A stretch of DNA of 64,000 nucleotides from Sunxiuqinia elliptica (lineage in GTDB: Bacteria; Bacteroidota; Bacteroidia; Bacteroidales; Prolixibacteraceae). Where the stretch lies: positions 62,001 to 126,000 of the forward strand of contig NZ_FONW01000011.1 in the NCBI RefSeq assembly GCF_900113005.1, in the 5' to 3' direction. This document shows positions 1-8,047 of this stretch, piece by piece. The notes beneath the pieces are model-generated. The model worked only from the letters and a program-made list of their open reading frames with translations, searched no databases and was not told the origin of the DNA. Position 1 is the stretch's first letter, and each line of letters opens with the position of its first letter. The translations under genes were made by a program, and so were the position numbers.

Positions 1-426
1 ACTGTCATCCTGCTGATTAGTAGTATGACCATAGCCATGTCAACCACGGCACTCCAGAAAAAGCAAAAAGCAACAACCATTGTTTTGTTGGAAATCACCT
101 TCATGCTAGCCTTAGTATTTTTGATTAACAAATATTTCGAATGGGGTATTAAGTTCGATCACGGCATTTTCCCCGGATCAGAATACATGAAAGAAGAAAT
201 GAGCCAGGGAGAGATTTTATTCTTTGGCTTGTACTTCGTCATGACTGGCTTACATGCTCTTCACATCATTGTAGGAATGGTTATTATGGGATTTGCTTTG
301 GCCCGAATTAAGAACGGAACAGTACATGAGAATCGTCCCTCATTACTCGAGAATGCAGGACTTTACTGGCACTTAGTCGACCTAATTTGGATTTTCCTCT
401 TCCCATTATTTTACTTAATTCACTAA
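1..426 (+). CDS. coxC: cytochrome c oxidase subunit III, 3' part
   Basis: C-terminal part of the integral-membrane subunit III of a heme-copper oxidase. The frame is open to the left edge, so the gene begins outside the window; the methionine at base 25 is internal. Visible are hydrophobic helices around LEITFMLALVFLINKYF and a segment FFGLYFVMTGLHALHIIVG with the GLHALH motif typical of subunit III, then a last helix around WHLVDLIWIFLFPLFYL, a classical subunit III C-terminus. Subunit III has no metal centre; it stabilises subunit I and its proton pathway. It is followed 11 bases later by subunit IV and then subunit II, so subunit I probably lies just left of the window. Family assignment is firm; only the 5' extent is unknown. 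Confidence 0.93.
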   Translation, partial: TVILLISSMTIAMSTTALQKKQKATTIVLLEITFMLALVFLINKYFEWGIKFDHGIFPGSEYMKEEMSQGEILFFGLYFVMTGLHALHIIVGMVIMGFALARIKNGTVHENRPSLLENAGLYWHLVDLIWIFLFPLFYLIH

Positions 427-437
427 ACTGCAAAATC

Positions 438-725
438 ATGGAAAATAACGAAAAACACCATATTGTTTCCTATCGAAGCTACTTTGTTATCTTGTTGTTG
501 TTGCTATTGTTTACCTTCATATCAATAGCCATCACCCAGATTGAATTAGGCAGCTACAATGTTGCCGGGGCTTTATTGCTTGCAACAATAAAATCAGGAC
601 TGGTGCTTTATTTTTTTATGCACCTAAAATTTGACAAACCCTACCTCAAGCTTATGGTGGGATTTGTTATGGCAGTTTTTATTGCAGTGATTGTTATTAC
701 ATTTTTTGACTACTATTACCGATAG
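438..725 (+). CDS. cytochrome c oxidase subunit IV (prokaryotic type)
   Basis: A 95-residue membrane protein of the prokaryotic cytochrome c oxidase subunit IV family (COX4_pro/CyoD-like). I start it at ATG 438 (MENNEKHH); an upstream in-frame start at 387 would overlap the end of coxC by 40 bases and adds an atypical leader. Three hydrophobic stretches are visible, and the segment SGLVLYFFMHLKFDKPYLK carries the FFMHLK motif shared by this family. The protein has no cofactor and is thought to help assemble the catalytic core. It sits between subunit III and subunit II with spacings of 11 and 5 bases, so the genes are surely co-transcribed. Confidence 0.88.
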   Translation: MENNEKHHIVSYRSYFVILLLLLLFTFISIAITQIELGSYNVAGALLLATIKSGLVLYFFMHLKFDKPYLKLMVGFVMAVFIAVIVITFFDYYYR

Positions 726-730
726 AAATC

Positions 731-1675
731 ATGTATATTTTAGCATCAACACAAGCCTCTAACTTTGTTTCCGGTGTCGATAAGGCATTCATCATTATTC
801 TGGCCATCTGCTTTTTCTTTTTGATTGCACTGACAGCAGTAATGATCTATTTCATGTTTAAGTACAACAAGAAGAAACATCCAAAGGCAACTCAAATAAA
901 AGGAAGTAATACCCTGGAAGTCGTATGGACTGTCATTCCAACAATTTTGGTTTTGATCATGTTCTACTACGGATGGGCAGGCTGGAAACCCATGAGAGAA
1001 GCTCCCGAGGACAGCTTTGAGATTACTGTCAACAGCCGGATGTGGAATTTCACCTTCCAATATGACAACGGCCGACGTACGGACACCTTGTTTATTCCGA
1101 AAGACAGACCTGTGAAATTAAACCTAAGATCGATGGATGTTATCCACTCCGTGTATATCCCAGCTTTCCGGGTTAAAGAAGATGTTGTTCCGGGCTCCGA
1201 CAAATTCATGTGGTTTACGGCTCAGAACGAAGGAATTTACGAACTCTTCTGTACTGAATATTGTGGCTTACAACACTCGTACATGTACAATTGGGTAAAA
1301 GTAATGCCCGAAGAAGAATTTAATACGTGGTACACCGATACGACACAGCAATTAGCAAGTGCACAGGTTGAATCACCTACGGCTGCAGGGAAGCGCATTA
1401 TGACGAATATTGGCTGCCTGGCTTGCCACTCACTGGATGGCTCTCGCTTGGTCGGTCCTTCATTTAAAGGATTATACGGACACGAAGCCACAGTTAAAAC
1501 AGGAGGAGAAACCCGAACCGTAATGGTCGATGACGAATACATTAAGCGATCAATTTTTGATCCAAATGCCGATATCGTTGAAGGATTTAATAAAGGTTTG
1601 ATGGTTTCATACGAAGGTCAACTCACAGAAACTGAAGTTGAACAAATTATTGAGTATCTGAAAACATTGAAATGA
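731..1675 (+). CDS. coxB: cytochrome c oxidase subunit II fused to cytochrome c (caa3 type)
   Basis: A 314-residue subunit II that takes electrons from cytochrome c or directly from complex III and passes them to heme a. Two N-terminal membrane helices lie at about residues 18-42 and 63-84. The periplasmic cupredoxin domain keeps the complete CuA set: His139, then Cys174, Cys178, His182 and Met185 in CTEYCGLQHSYM. A C-terminal class I cytochrome c domain follows, with heme-attachment motif CLACH at 229-233 and a likely axial Met near 291. The fused heme domain makes this a caa3-type oxidase. ATG 731 lies 5 bases after subunit IV, and the stop overlaps the start of ctaB by four bases (ATGA). 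There is no lipobox; the first helix acts as anchor. Confidence 0.96.
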   Translation: MYILASTQASNFVSGVDKAFIIILAICFFFLIALTAVMIYFMFKYNKKKHPKATQIKGSNTLEVVWTVIPTILVLIMFYYGWAGWKPMREAPEDSFEITVNSRMWNFTFQYDNGRRTDTLFIPKDRPVKLNLRSMDVIHSVYIPAFRVKEDVVPGSDKFMWFTAQNEGIYELFCTEYCGLQHSYMYNWVKVMPEEEFNTWYTDTTQQLASAQVESPTAAGKRIMTNIGCLACHSLDGSRLVGPSFKGLYGHEATVKTGGETRTVMVDDEYIKRSIFDPNADIVEGFNKGLMVSYEGQLTETEVEQIIEYLKTLK

Positions 1676-2547
1676 GCAAACAAAGCATTGGCAATACCAT
1701 AAAGATTATTCTGCAATTGGGCAAAGCACGTATTTCTTTGCCCATTGCTTTATCAGCCTTAACAGGTTATGCGATGTACACTGGGCATATCGGGGAGGCA
1801 GGTCTTTACCTTTCTCTGGGTGTTTTTTTGATGTCGTGCAGCTCCAGTGCCATCAACCACTGGCAAGAGCATGCCATTGATGCCAAAATGCCACGAACCA
1901 AGGACCGCCCAATTCCATCAGGCAAAATAACACCTGGATTTGCGTTGGCCGTTGCCTTGGCCTATTTTACTGGCGGAGCCATTGTGCTCACACTTCATTT
2001 TCCGGTTGTTGCCTTAATTGCAAGTATTGTTACTCTCATTTCTTACAACGGATTTTATACCCCACTAAAAAAGTACACAGCCTTTGCCGTTGTTCCTGGC
2101 TCGCTGGTGGGAGCACTTCCTCCATACATTGGCTGGTTGGCTGCAGGAGGCGACCTCCTCGATCCGACGATCTTTTTAGTCGCTATTTTCTTTTTTATCG
2201 GACAAATACCACACTTTTGGCTGCTACTGCTGATGTTTGGGAAACAGTATAAATTAGCTGGGTATCCCAGCCTAAATGACCTCTTTTCCGACAACCAGAT
2301 CAAGCGACTTAGCTATACCTGGATTTTATCCACCATCGCTGCTGCTTTGGTCATTGCACTGCAGGTGCTTATTGGACGAACGGTTATTTTCATCCTCCTA
2401 TTCTATATTTTCTATTTACTTTTTTCAACCACCACACAACTACTGGTAAAAAAGAACCTTAGCGTGCGACCAACCTTTTTCAAACTCAACTTTTTGTACC
2501 TGTTTATGATGATTGCAATCATTGTCGACAGCTTGTTTCATCGCTAA
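1672..2547 (+). CDS. ctaB: protoheme IX farnesyltransferase (heme O synthase)
   Basis: A 291-residue UbiA-family prenyltransferase that adds a farnesyl group to heme b to give heme O, the precursor of the heme A used by the adjacent oxidase. The first polyprenyl/Mg-binding motif is visible as NHWQEHAIDAKMPRT followed by KDRPIPSG, close to the CyoE/CtaB pattern; the family's cytoplasmic loop appears as YTPLKKYT. About eight or nine hydrophobic helices are evident. It overlaps coxB by 4 bases, so translation is probably coupled. The UbiA family also contains quinone and chlorophyll prenyltransferases, but the motif and the position inside an oxidase operon favour heme O synthase. A heme A synthase (ctaA) is not in the window. 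Confidence 0.94.
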   Translation: MSKQSIGNTIKIILQLGKARISLPIALSALTGYAMYTGHIGEAGLYLSLGVFLMSCSSSAINHWQEHAIDAKMPRTKDRPIPSGKITPGFALAVALAYFTGGAIVLTLHFPVVALIASIVTLISYNGFYTPLKKYTAFAVVPGSLVGALPPYIGWLAAGGDLLDPTIFLVAIFFFIGQIPHFWLLLLMFGKQYKLAGYPSLNDLFSDNQIKRLSYTWILSTIAAALVIALQVLIGRTVIFILLFYIFYLLFSTTTQLLVKKNLSVRPTFFKLNFLYLFMMIAIIVDSLFHR

Positions 2548-2606
2548 TGAACAAAGTTTAAGGAAAGATGTTATACCGATATATCTAGATTTTTAAATAT
2601 ATTGGC

Positions 2607-3083
2607 ATGAAAAATAAGTTCCCTTCATTTCTAATTGGCTTAGTCGCTGGACTTGCGATCGCCGTTCTAATCATTTTGGTAGTTGTCCCCAAAAGCTTAT
2701 TTACAGTCACGGAGAGTAAATACGACTTTAATGAAACAGTCGCATTGCTCGAAGAGTCAACAAAGACCCAAAGTTGGAGCCTACCTCATCAATATAACTT
2801 GCAAGCAACTATGACTAAACATGGTTTTGAAGTAAAACCAGTTAAAGTTTTTTCAATCTGCAAGCCCGATCTTGCCAAACGCATACTAGAAACCGATGCA
2901 GACCGACACATCGCTGCAATGATGCCATGTAGAATTGCCGTATTCGAAAAATCAGATGGTAAAACCTACATTGCCCGCATCAATGCCAGAATGCTTTCAA
3001 AATTGTTGGGGAGCAATGCCAAATCGGTTATGTCCGAAGCCGGAGCCGGGAGTGAAATGATCTTGGCGCCACTTTTTGAATAA
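2607..3083 (+). CDS. DUF302 domain membrane-anchored protein
   Basis: A 158-residue protein with one N-terminal membrane anchor (residues about 8-30), then a soluble domain that resembles DUF302: the phrase SWSLPHQYNLQATMTKHGF, then VFSICKPDLAKRIL, and MMPCRIAVFEKSDGKTYIA are typical of that family. The two cysteines lie where DUF302 proteins often have them (SICKP and MPCR). The fold is known but the biochemical role is not established. It starts 60 bases after ctaB and precedes a copper-type HMA lipoprotein, so it is probably the distal part of the oxidase operon. A role in redox or metal homeostasis in the envelope is only inferred from position. Confidence 0.8.
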   Translation: MKNKFPSFLIGLVAGLAIAVLIILVVVPKSLFTVTESKYDFNETVALLEESTKTQSWSLPHQYNLQATMTKHGFEVKPVKVFSICKPDLAKRILETDADRHIAAMMPCRIAVFEKSDGKTYIARINARMLSKLLGSNAKSVMSEAGAGSEMILAPLFE

Positions 3084-3224
3084 GGATCATTCTGACGCCT
3101 TCTTTGAAAACATACCATAAACATCTAACTTCAACAAAACAACAGCCCATCAAACAAAAATGCCCCGAGCTTGAAAGGCAAAATTGTTTGATGGACACCA
3201 TTAAGAAACTAAAAATACAACTGA

Positions 3225-3530
3225 ATGAAAAATCATTTTTTACTTATGCTCGTGGTAACATTCGCTGTTGCAGCTTGCAACAGCACCCCTAAAAAGCAAG
3301 AACCAACCGCCAGCGAAACAACACAAGAAATTGTGTATCATGTGGAAGGAATGACCTGCGATCATTGTGAGTCATCCATTCAAAAAGGAGTTGCGGCATT
3401 AGATGGCATCTCACTGGTTGAAGCCAATCATGAAGATTCTACAACACGCGTTGTTTTTGATCCTTCATTAACCAACAGTGATGAAATAATTGCTGCAATC
3501 AAAAAAAGAGGTTATCAAGTTACTCAATGA
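3225..3530 (+). CDS. exported lipoprotein with a heavy-metal-associated (HMA) domain
   Basis: A 101-residue protein with a lipoprotein signal peptide: a hydrophobic stretch then AVAAC, giving a lipidated Cys18. After a short linker an HMA fold runs from about residue 36 to the end, with the metal-binding motif GMTCDHC (Cys45, Cys48) and the family's final phrase around AAIKKRGYQV. HMA domains bind Cu(I) or other soft metals and are usually cytoplasmic (CopZ, ATPase N-termini), so export to the periplasm is less common; MerP is a known periplasmic example. The location directly after the cytochrome oxidase genes suggests copper handling for the CuA or CuB site, which is inference. ATG 3225 is chosen because it gives a complete signal peptide. 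Confidence 0.88.
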   Translation: MKNHFLLMLVVTFAVAACNSTPKKQEPTASETTQEIVYHVEGMTCDHCESSIQKGVAALDGISLVEANHEDSTTRVVFDPSLTNSDEIIAAIKKRGYQVTQ

Positions 3531-3854
3531 ATTCGATGACTAAAAAAATGCTGTTTATCCCATCGCCGATAAACAACTAACCGCCATCGGTTTATATTAG
3601 AATAGCCGAAGATAATCGCTACCAATTTTCTGCGTACAGCATTATAGCTGATTGCCGAAAAGTGATCTAAAAAATATTTAAAAAAAGGGTGACAGAAAAG
3701 CAACCCTTTCGGCATATTATTTGTCAATATAATAAGAGTCATAAAAACAAGCCATGAAACAAACTTTCAATTTCGTCATTTCTTTTTTGTCTCCATAAAA
3801 GGTGACGAAGAGTAAAGGGAGTTCCATACGTAAAACCCAAAAAAACACAAGCGT
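3531..3854. other. intergenic stretch, no convincing gene
   Basis: About 320 bases without a supportable coding region. It contains an inverted repeat AAAGGGT (3684-3690) and ACCCTTT (3703-3709) with a 12-base loop. The T-rich side of this hairpin faces leftward, so it does not look like a good terminator for the upstream oxidase operon. The rest is AT-rich and presumably carries the promoter of the small exported protein that follows; I could not identify a clear TAnnTTTG box. Confidence 0.4.
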
Positions 3855-4250
3855 ATGAAAACACCACTTTTCTTACTCAGTTTACTGATGTTGATGAGCC
3901 TGATTTCAACTGCAGGACAAGGTCAAACCTCCAATGTTTACGGCAAGGTTGTCGATAAAGAAACACAAAAACCCCTTTATGGAGTGAGTGTTTGCATAAA
4001 AGACCACCCCGATGGCATTGGAACCATCACCAACGAAAAAGGCGAATTTCGCCTATGGAATTTACCTGCCGATACGGTCGACATAATTATTCGTTGTGAT
4101 GGCTATGAAGAAGTTATTGCCGACGTTCAATCGTTGAATAACCAAACGAACAATGATCTTTCTGTCGTTTACCTGGAAGTAACGGCAGAGCACGACAAAC
4201 AGGCTAATGTCAAAATGTCTTCAAACACGAGGAAACAGAAACAAAAGTAA
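3855..4250 (+). CDS. exported protein with carboxypeptidase-like regulatory (Ig-like) domain
   Basis: A 131-residue exported protein. A Sec signal peptide (residues 1-24, ending near TAGQGQT) is followed by one beta-sandwich domain of the CarboxypepD_reg-like type: NVYGKVVDKETQKPLYGVSV opens it, and TNEKGEFRLWNLPADT with VDIIIRCDGYEE gives the usual gain-of-structure phrases. A polar, lysine-rich tail follows. In Bacteroidota this fold usually forms the N-terminus of TonB receptors; here it stands alone, so the role is unknown. It ends 14 bases before a strong bidirectional terminator and is probably a monocistronic unit. Confidence 0.75.
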   Translation: MKTPLFLLSLLMLMSLISTAGQGQTSNVYGKVVDKETQKPLYGVSVCIKDHPDGIGTITNEKGEFRLWNLPADTVDIIIRCDGYEEVIADVQSLNNQTNNDLSVVYLEVTAEHDKQANVKMSSNTRKQKQK

Positions 4251-4263
4251 AGACAAAAAGAAA

Positions 4264-4293
4264 GGGCTGAATCGAAAATGATTCAGCCCTTTT
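4264..4293. terminator. bidirectional rho-independent terminator
   Basis: A perfect 10-bp stem GGGCTGAATC/GATTCAGCCC with a 6-base loop, followed by TTTT on the right and preceded by an A-rich run that gives a T tract on the other strand. It separates the rightward gene ending at 4250 from the leftward act operon ending at 4323. Confidence 0.9.
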
Positions 4294-4322
4294 CCTTGCT
4301 TCTAAAAAGCAAATATCTCTGC

Positions 4323-5483
4323 TTAAAAATGATGCTGAACGCTTTCTTCTAAATAAGGGTGGTTTTTCGGCACCAAACTAGCTTTTGCAAGGTAAGTTAC
4401 CACCACTAAGCTAAACAGTCCTGCAAAGCCTAAAAACATACCAATTTCGATTAATCCGAACTTTGCTTCATGTACGGTAGCAGGCCAGATCTCAAAATAC
4501 AACTCGGTATACTGTCCGACAATCAGCAATAAAATAACAGGCACCATAACCATTCGACTCCGAGAACTAAACCGTGGCATCAGAAACAAGAAAGGAATGG
4601 CCCAGTTCAACACAATATTGGCATAAAACAGGACGCCATAAACGCCATGCATCCGATGGACGTAGAAATGGGTTTCTTCCGGAATGTTACCGTACCAGAT
4701 CAGCATGAACTGTGCAAAGTTGAAATAGCCCCAAACAATTGCCAGCATAAACATGTATCGTGTAAAATCATGCAAATGCGAACGATTGAGTACCTTGAGG
4801 TAGCCCCTACGATGTAGTAGAATGACAATCAAGGTAATAATAGACGCACCATGTAAGAAAGCTGCAACAAATGCCTTGGCAGCAAAAATGGTACTGAACC
4901 AATGAACTTCCAGCGACATAATCATATCCACCGAGAAAGCTGAAAACGTAATGGCAACCACAAAGATGAACACCTTTGATAGCCACTCTTGCTTATTGAA
5001 TAACTCCAAACTGTATGCTTCATCTTCTTTTAACGAAACCCGACGCATCAACTTGGTCAATAAAATCCAAAGTGCGAAAAAGACAATTACCCGGGCAAAG
5101 AAAAAGGGCACGTTCAGGTAAGGCGATTTATGCTTGATCAAACTATCGGTAGCAACAGCCTCGTCATGCGACCACTCATATAAATGATGTACACCAAAAA
5201 TCAGTAAAAGAAAAAGTACTGCCGCAAATGGAATGTAAGCCGCCATGGCTTCCGGAATCCGTTTAAAGGCCGCAGACCAACCAGCCTGCGAAATGTATTG
5301 GATACCGATAAAAAAAGCAGCTCCTATTGCTAGCGACACGAAGTAAAAGTTGTTCAGCAAGTAATTGGCCCAAGCTCTGGTAGGGTCGTTTAGCAAACCT
5401 ACAACGAAAGCAATTACCCCAATGACAATTAAGCCAATGGATAGTAGTTTGAGTTTTTGTGGGACGATAAATTTTTCTTCCAT
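4323..5483 (-). CDS. actF: alternative complex III subunit ActF (quinol:cytochrome c oxidoreductase membrane subunit)
   Basis: A 386-residue polytopic membrane protein, the last gene of the alternative complex III operon. About ten hydrophobic helices are present, starting with LLSIGLIVIGVIAFVVGLL. It belongs to the ActF family, a distant relative of ActC/NrfD that forms part of the membrane domain next to ActC. Characteristic phrases include SLEVHWFSTIFAAKAFVAAF and FAQFMLIWYGNIPEET. It does not carry cofactors. Spacing from actE is 24 bases. The gene ends just before the bidirectional terminator. Assignment rests on family-like sequence and the fully conserved operon order actABCDEF. Confidence 0.92.
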   Translation of the reverse strand: MEEKFIVPQKLKLLSIGLIVIGVIAFVVGLLNDPTRAWANYLLNNFYFVSLAIGAAFFIGIQYISQAGWSAAFKRIPEAMAAYIPFAAVLFLLLIFGVHHLYEWSHDEAVATDSLIKHKSPYLNVPFFFARVIVFFALWILLTKLMRRVSLKEDEAYSLELFNKQEWLSKVFIFVVAITFSAFSVDMIMSLEVHWFSTIFAAKAFVAAFLHGASIITLIVILLHRRGYLKVLNRSHLHDFTRYMFMLAIVWGYFNFAQFMLIWYGNIPEETHFYVHRMHGVYGVLFYANIVLNWAIPFLFLMPRFSSRSRMVMVPVILLLIVGQYTELYFEIWPATVHEAKFGLIEIGMFLGFAGLFSLVVVTYLAKASLVPKNHPYLEESVQHHF

Positions 5484-5507
5484 AACCAGTTTTATTATAC
5501 TTTAGGC

Positions 5508-6077
5508 TTAATTCTTATGCAGCTCATTTTTGATGTATGATACAATCTTCCAACGATCATTTGGAAGCAACATGGATCCATGCTCCCCCATTACTCCCCA
5601 GCCGACCGAAATAACATGATAAATCTCTCCCTCAGGGTTATTTCTGACCTTGTCGGACAACAAATCAGCCGGTGGATATGGATATTTTTTACGGGTAAAC
5701 AATTGTCCTTGCCCATCGCCCATGTCGCCATGGCAACTGGCACAGTAAATGCCATACAACTCGCCACCCCGAGCCATGATTTCAGGGGTTGGATTCAATG
5801 GATTCTCTAGATTTTGTCCGGCGAGTAGCCGATCTTCATCCGTCTTTTCATAGGGATAAGGCATCCGATCACGAGGAATGGTTCCCTCAATCGTTCCCTG
5901 CATGGTTTTCCCATCCTTAAAGTTGGGGTTTGGCGTATAGCTTTCGTAGGCCGGTGAAGTAACCATATCGTCAAAGTATTGCCATCCGGGATTATTCCGT
6001 TCATGATCACAAGCGGTAAAAACCAAGGCAATAAGTGCTAAGGCCAATAAAAAGTTTCGGTTTTTCAGGTTCATCAT
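5508..6077 (-). CDS. actE: alternative complex III subunit ActE, monoheme cytochrome c lipoprotein
   Basis: A 189-residue exported cytochrome c. The N-terminus has a lipoprotein signal ending VFTAC (Cys22), so the protein is membrane-tethered in the periplasm. One class I heme-binding motif CASCH sits in YGIYCASCHGDMGDGQG, and a Met-containing segment GWGVMGEHGSMLLPNDRW supplies the likely axial ligand. In alternative complex III ActE sits near the end of the heme wire and hands electrons to the oxidase or a soluble carrier. The start has two adjacent ATG codons (6077 and 6074). Neighbours actD and actF are 24 bases away on each side. Confidence 0.94.
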   Translation of the reverse strand: MMNLKNRNFLLALALIALVFTACDHERNNPGWQYFDDMVTSPAYESYTPNPNFKDGKTMQGTIEGTIPRDRMPYPYEKTDEDRLLAGQNLENPLNPTPEIMARGGELYGIYCASCHGDMGDGQGQLFTRKKYPYPPADLLSDKVRNNPEGEIYHVISVGWGVMGEHGSMLLPNDRWKIVSYIKNELHKN

Positions 6078-6101
6078 ATACTGTTTTTAACAGATTCAAA
6101 C

Positions 6102-6590
6102 TTAATATACATCAGAGGCTCCGCTGGCTTTCAAAAGTGCCGTTAACTCTTCGGCATCGTAGCCAGGGCTGGAAGCATCAACCACCATTACAAACTTGTC
6201 GTCCGTTGCTCTTATATCGACAATCTCTGCTTTTTTCCCCGGAAACACTTTGGCTCGTGCCGAAAAAGTAAAAAGCGTTAACAGCGTAACAATCAAAATT
6301 GTGGCAACAATGGTCACAACAATAAATGATGGAAAAGTATTAAACGGCTTTCCTCCAAAATTCAACGGCCAACTCTCTACTGCGGCGTAATACATTCCAC
6401 CTAAAACTGCAAGCGCTCCAAAAAGGCCAAAGAAAAATGCGGCATGGGTAATCCGGGTTTTTGTTCCCATTCCTTCCAATATCTCGTGAATTGGGTAAGG
6501 TGTGTAAACCTCTTCAATTTTCAATCCTTTGCTTTTTACTTTTCCAAAAGCTTGCAGCAAATCAAATTCGTTATCAAATACTCCTACCAT
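6102..6590 (-). CDS. actD: alternative complex III subunit ActD (DUF3341)
   Basis: A 162-residue membrane protein of the DUF3341/ActD family. An N-terminal cytoplasmic alpha/beta domain opens with MVGVFDNEFDLLQAFGKV and contains YTPYPIHEI, the signature phrase of this family. Two membrane helices follow (about residues 50-70 and 92-112), then a C-terminal soluble part. ActD packs on the cytoplasmic side of alternative complex III without cofactors. It lies 5 bases after actC and 24 bases before actE. Confidence 0.93.
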   Translation of the reverse strand: MVGVFDNEFDLLQAFGKVKSKGLKIEEVYTPYPIHEILEGMGTKTRITHAAFFFGLFGALAVLGGMYYAAVESWPLNFGGKPFNTFPSFIVVTIVATILIVTLLTLFTFSARAKVFPGKKAEIVDIRATDDKFVMVVDASSPGYDAEELTALLKASGASDVY

Positions 6591-6595
6591 AGCCT

Positions 6596-8023
6596 TTAGT
6601 TTTGAGAGTTATTTGTTGTTAGTGGTCTTTCATTTGAAGTATGCCCGCCACCGTGCTCACCATGAGATGGGATTGGCTTATCGAACTTGGCAACACTCTT
6701 CACTTCTGATACGGCAATCATTGGAATATAGCGGAAGAATAACAGTACTCCAGCAGAGAACATTCCCAAAGTTCCAATGAAGAATCCGATTTCAATGATA
6801 CTTGGCGAATAAGTCGCCCAGTTGGCCGGCAAATAGTTTTTGGTTAATGAGGTGATTACGATATTAAACCGCTCGAACCACATTCCAATATTAATGATGA
6901 TTGAAATGATGAAAACAACCCACAAACGTTTACGAACAGCTTTGAACCAGAACAACTGTGGAACCAAGGCATTAAATACAAACATGGCCCAGAACTGGAA
7001 AGCATAATCGCCCGTAATCCGATTACGGAAGAAAGTAAACATTTCATATTCTGATCCTGAATACCAGGCTATAAAAATCTCTGTCAGATAGGCGGTTCCC
7101 ATGATGAGTGAAATGAAAACCAGAATTCGGCAAACGGCATCAACGTGCGCATCTGTAATGAAGTCATTCATTTTATACAGCTTTCGCATCAGCGTAACCA
7201 ACGTTAGTACCATCGCAAAACCTGAGAAAATCGCTCCGACCACAAAGTAGGGTGGAAAAATAGTCGTGTGCCACCCCGGCTCTACTGAAACAGCAAAGTC
7301 AGTAGATACAATAGAGTGCACAGATACCACAAGCACTGCAGCAATACCTCCAAGCACAAAGCTCAATGCTTCAAAGCGCAACCATTCTTTGGATGATCCG
7401 ACCCAACCAAAAGCGAAAAATCCGTAAACTGCTTTTTTAACTTTTGACTTGGTTGTATCCCGGATGGTTGCAAAATCAGGCACCATACCAAAATACCAGA
7501 AGCTGGCAGAAATGAGCATGTAAGCACTAATTGCTACGAAGTCCCAAAACAACGGAGAATTGAAATTCACCCACAAAGGCCCACGCGTGTTGGGGTACGG
7601 AAAGATGAAAAAGAACAGCCAAGGGCGTCCCATGTGAAGCAGTGGAAACAAACTGGCGCACAATACAGCAACAACAGTCATCGCTTCTGCCGCACGGTTA
7701 ATTGCGGTCCGCCATTTTTGGCGTAAAATAAGGAGGAAGATGGAAAAAGCAGTACCGGCGTGACCAATACCAATCCACCATACAAAATTGATGATAGCCC
7801 ATCCCCAGCCGACTGTATTGTTTACCCCCCAGGTTCCGATCCCTGTTGAGATGGTGATATATTTACAGTAAAGGCCCCAGCCAAACATTCCCAAGCTGAT
7901 GATGAAAGCGATGTACCACCAAGCTGGTGTTTTTGCATCAATAGGAGCTAAAATTTCTTTCGAAATCTGCTTCAGGGATTTATCCCCGTCAATGAGCTTT
8001 CCTCTGACTTCAGTATTATACAT
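6596..8023 (-). CDS. actC: alternative complex III quinol-binding membrane subunit ActC (NrfD family)
   Basis: A 475-residue NrfD/PsrC-family protein with about ten transmembrane helices. Family phrases include WGWAIINFVWWIGIGHAGTA and FPLLHMGRPWLFF, which line the quinol site and possible proton path in related enzymes. ActC oxidises menaquinol in the membrane and delivers electrons to the Fe-S clusters of ActB. The C-terminal tail is His/Gly-rich and polar (HGEHGGGHTS). It starts at ATG 8023, 24 bases after actB, and ends 5 bases before actD. Confidence 0.95.
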   Translation of the reverse strand: MYNTEVRGKLIDGDKSLKQISKEILAPIDAKTPAWWYIAFIISLGMFGWGLYCKYITISTGIGTWGVNNTVGWGWAIINFVWWIGIGHAGTAFSIFLLILRQKWRTAINRAAEAMTVVAVLCASLFPLLHMGRPWLFFFIFPYPNTRGPLWVNFNSPLFWDFVAISAYMLISASFWYFGMVPDFATIRDTTKSKVKKAVYGFFAFGWVGSSKEWLRFEALSFVLGGIAAVLVVSVHSIVSTDFAVSVEPGWHTTIFPPYFVVGAIFSGFAMVLTLVTLMRKLYKMNDFITDAHVDAVCRILVFISLIMGTAYLTEIFIAWYSGSEYEMFTFFRNRITGDYAFQFWAMFVFNALVPQLFWFKAVRKRLWVVFIISIIINIGMWFERFNIVITSLTKNYLPANWATYSPSIIEIGFFIGTLGMFSAGVLLFFRYIPMIAVSEVKSVAKFDKPIPSHGEHGGGHTSNERPLTTNNSQN

Positions 8024-8047
8024 AAATACAAGTTTTTATTTCTTCGT

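Noticed and set aside
3104-3292. A short reading frame of 62 codons upstream of the HMA lipoprotein gene
   Set aside because: It has no signal peptide or recognisable domain, overlaps the lipoprotein start in another frame and has a composition typical of non-coding sequence.
3684-3709. Terminator after the oxidase operon
   Set aside because: The hairpin lacks a T run in the rightward direction; the run faces the other way, where no gene is found.
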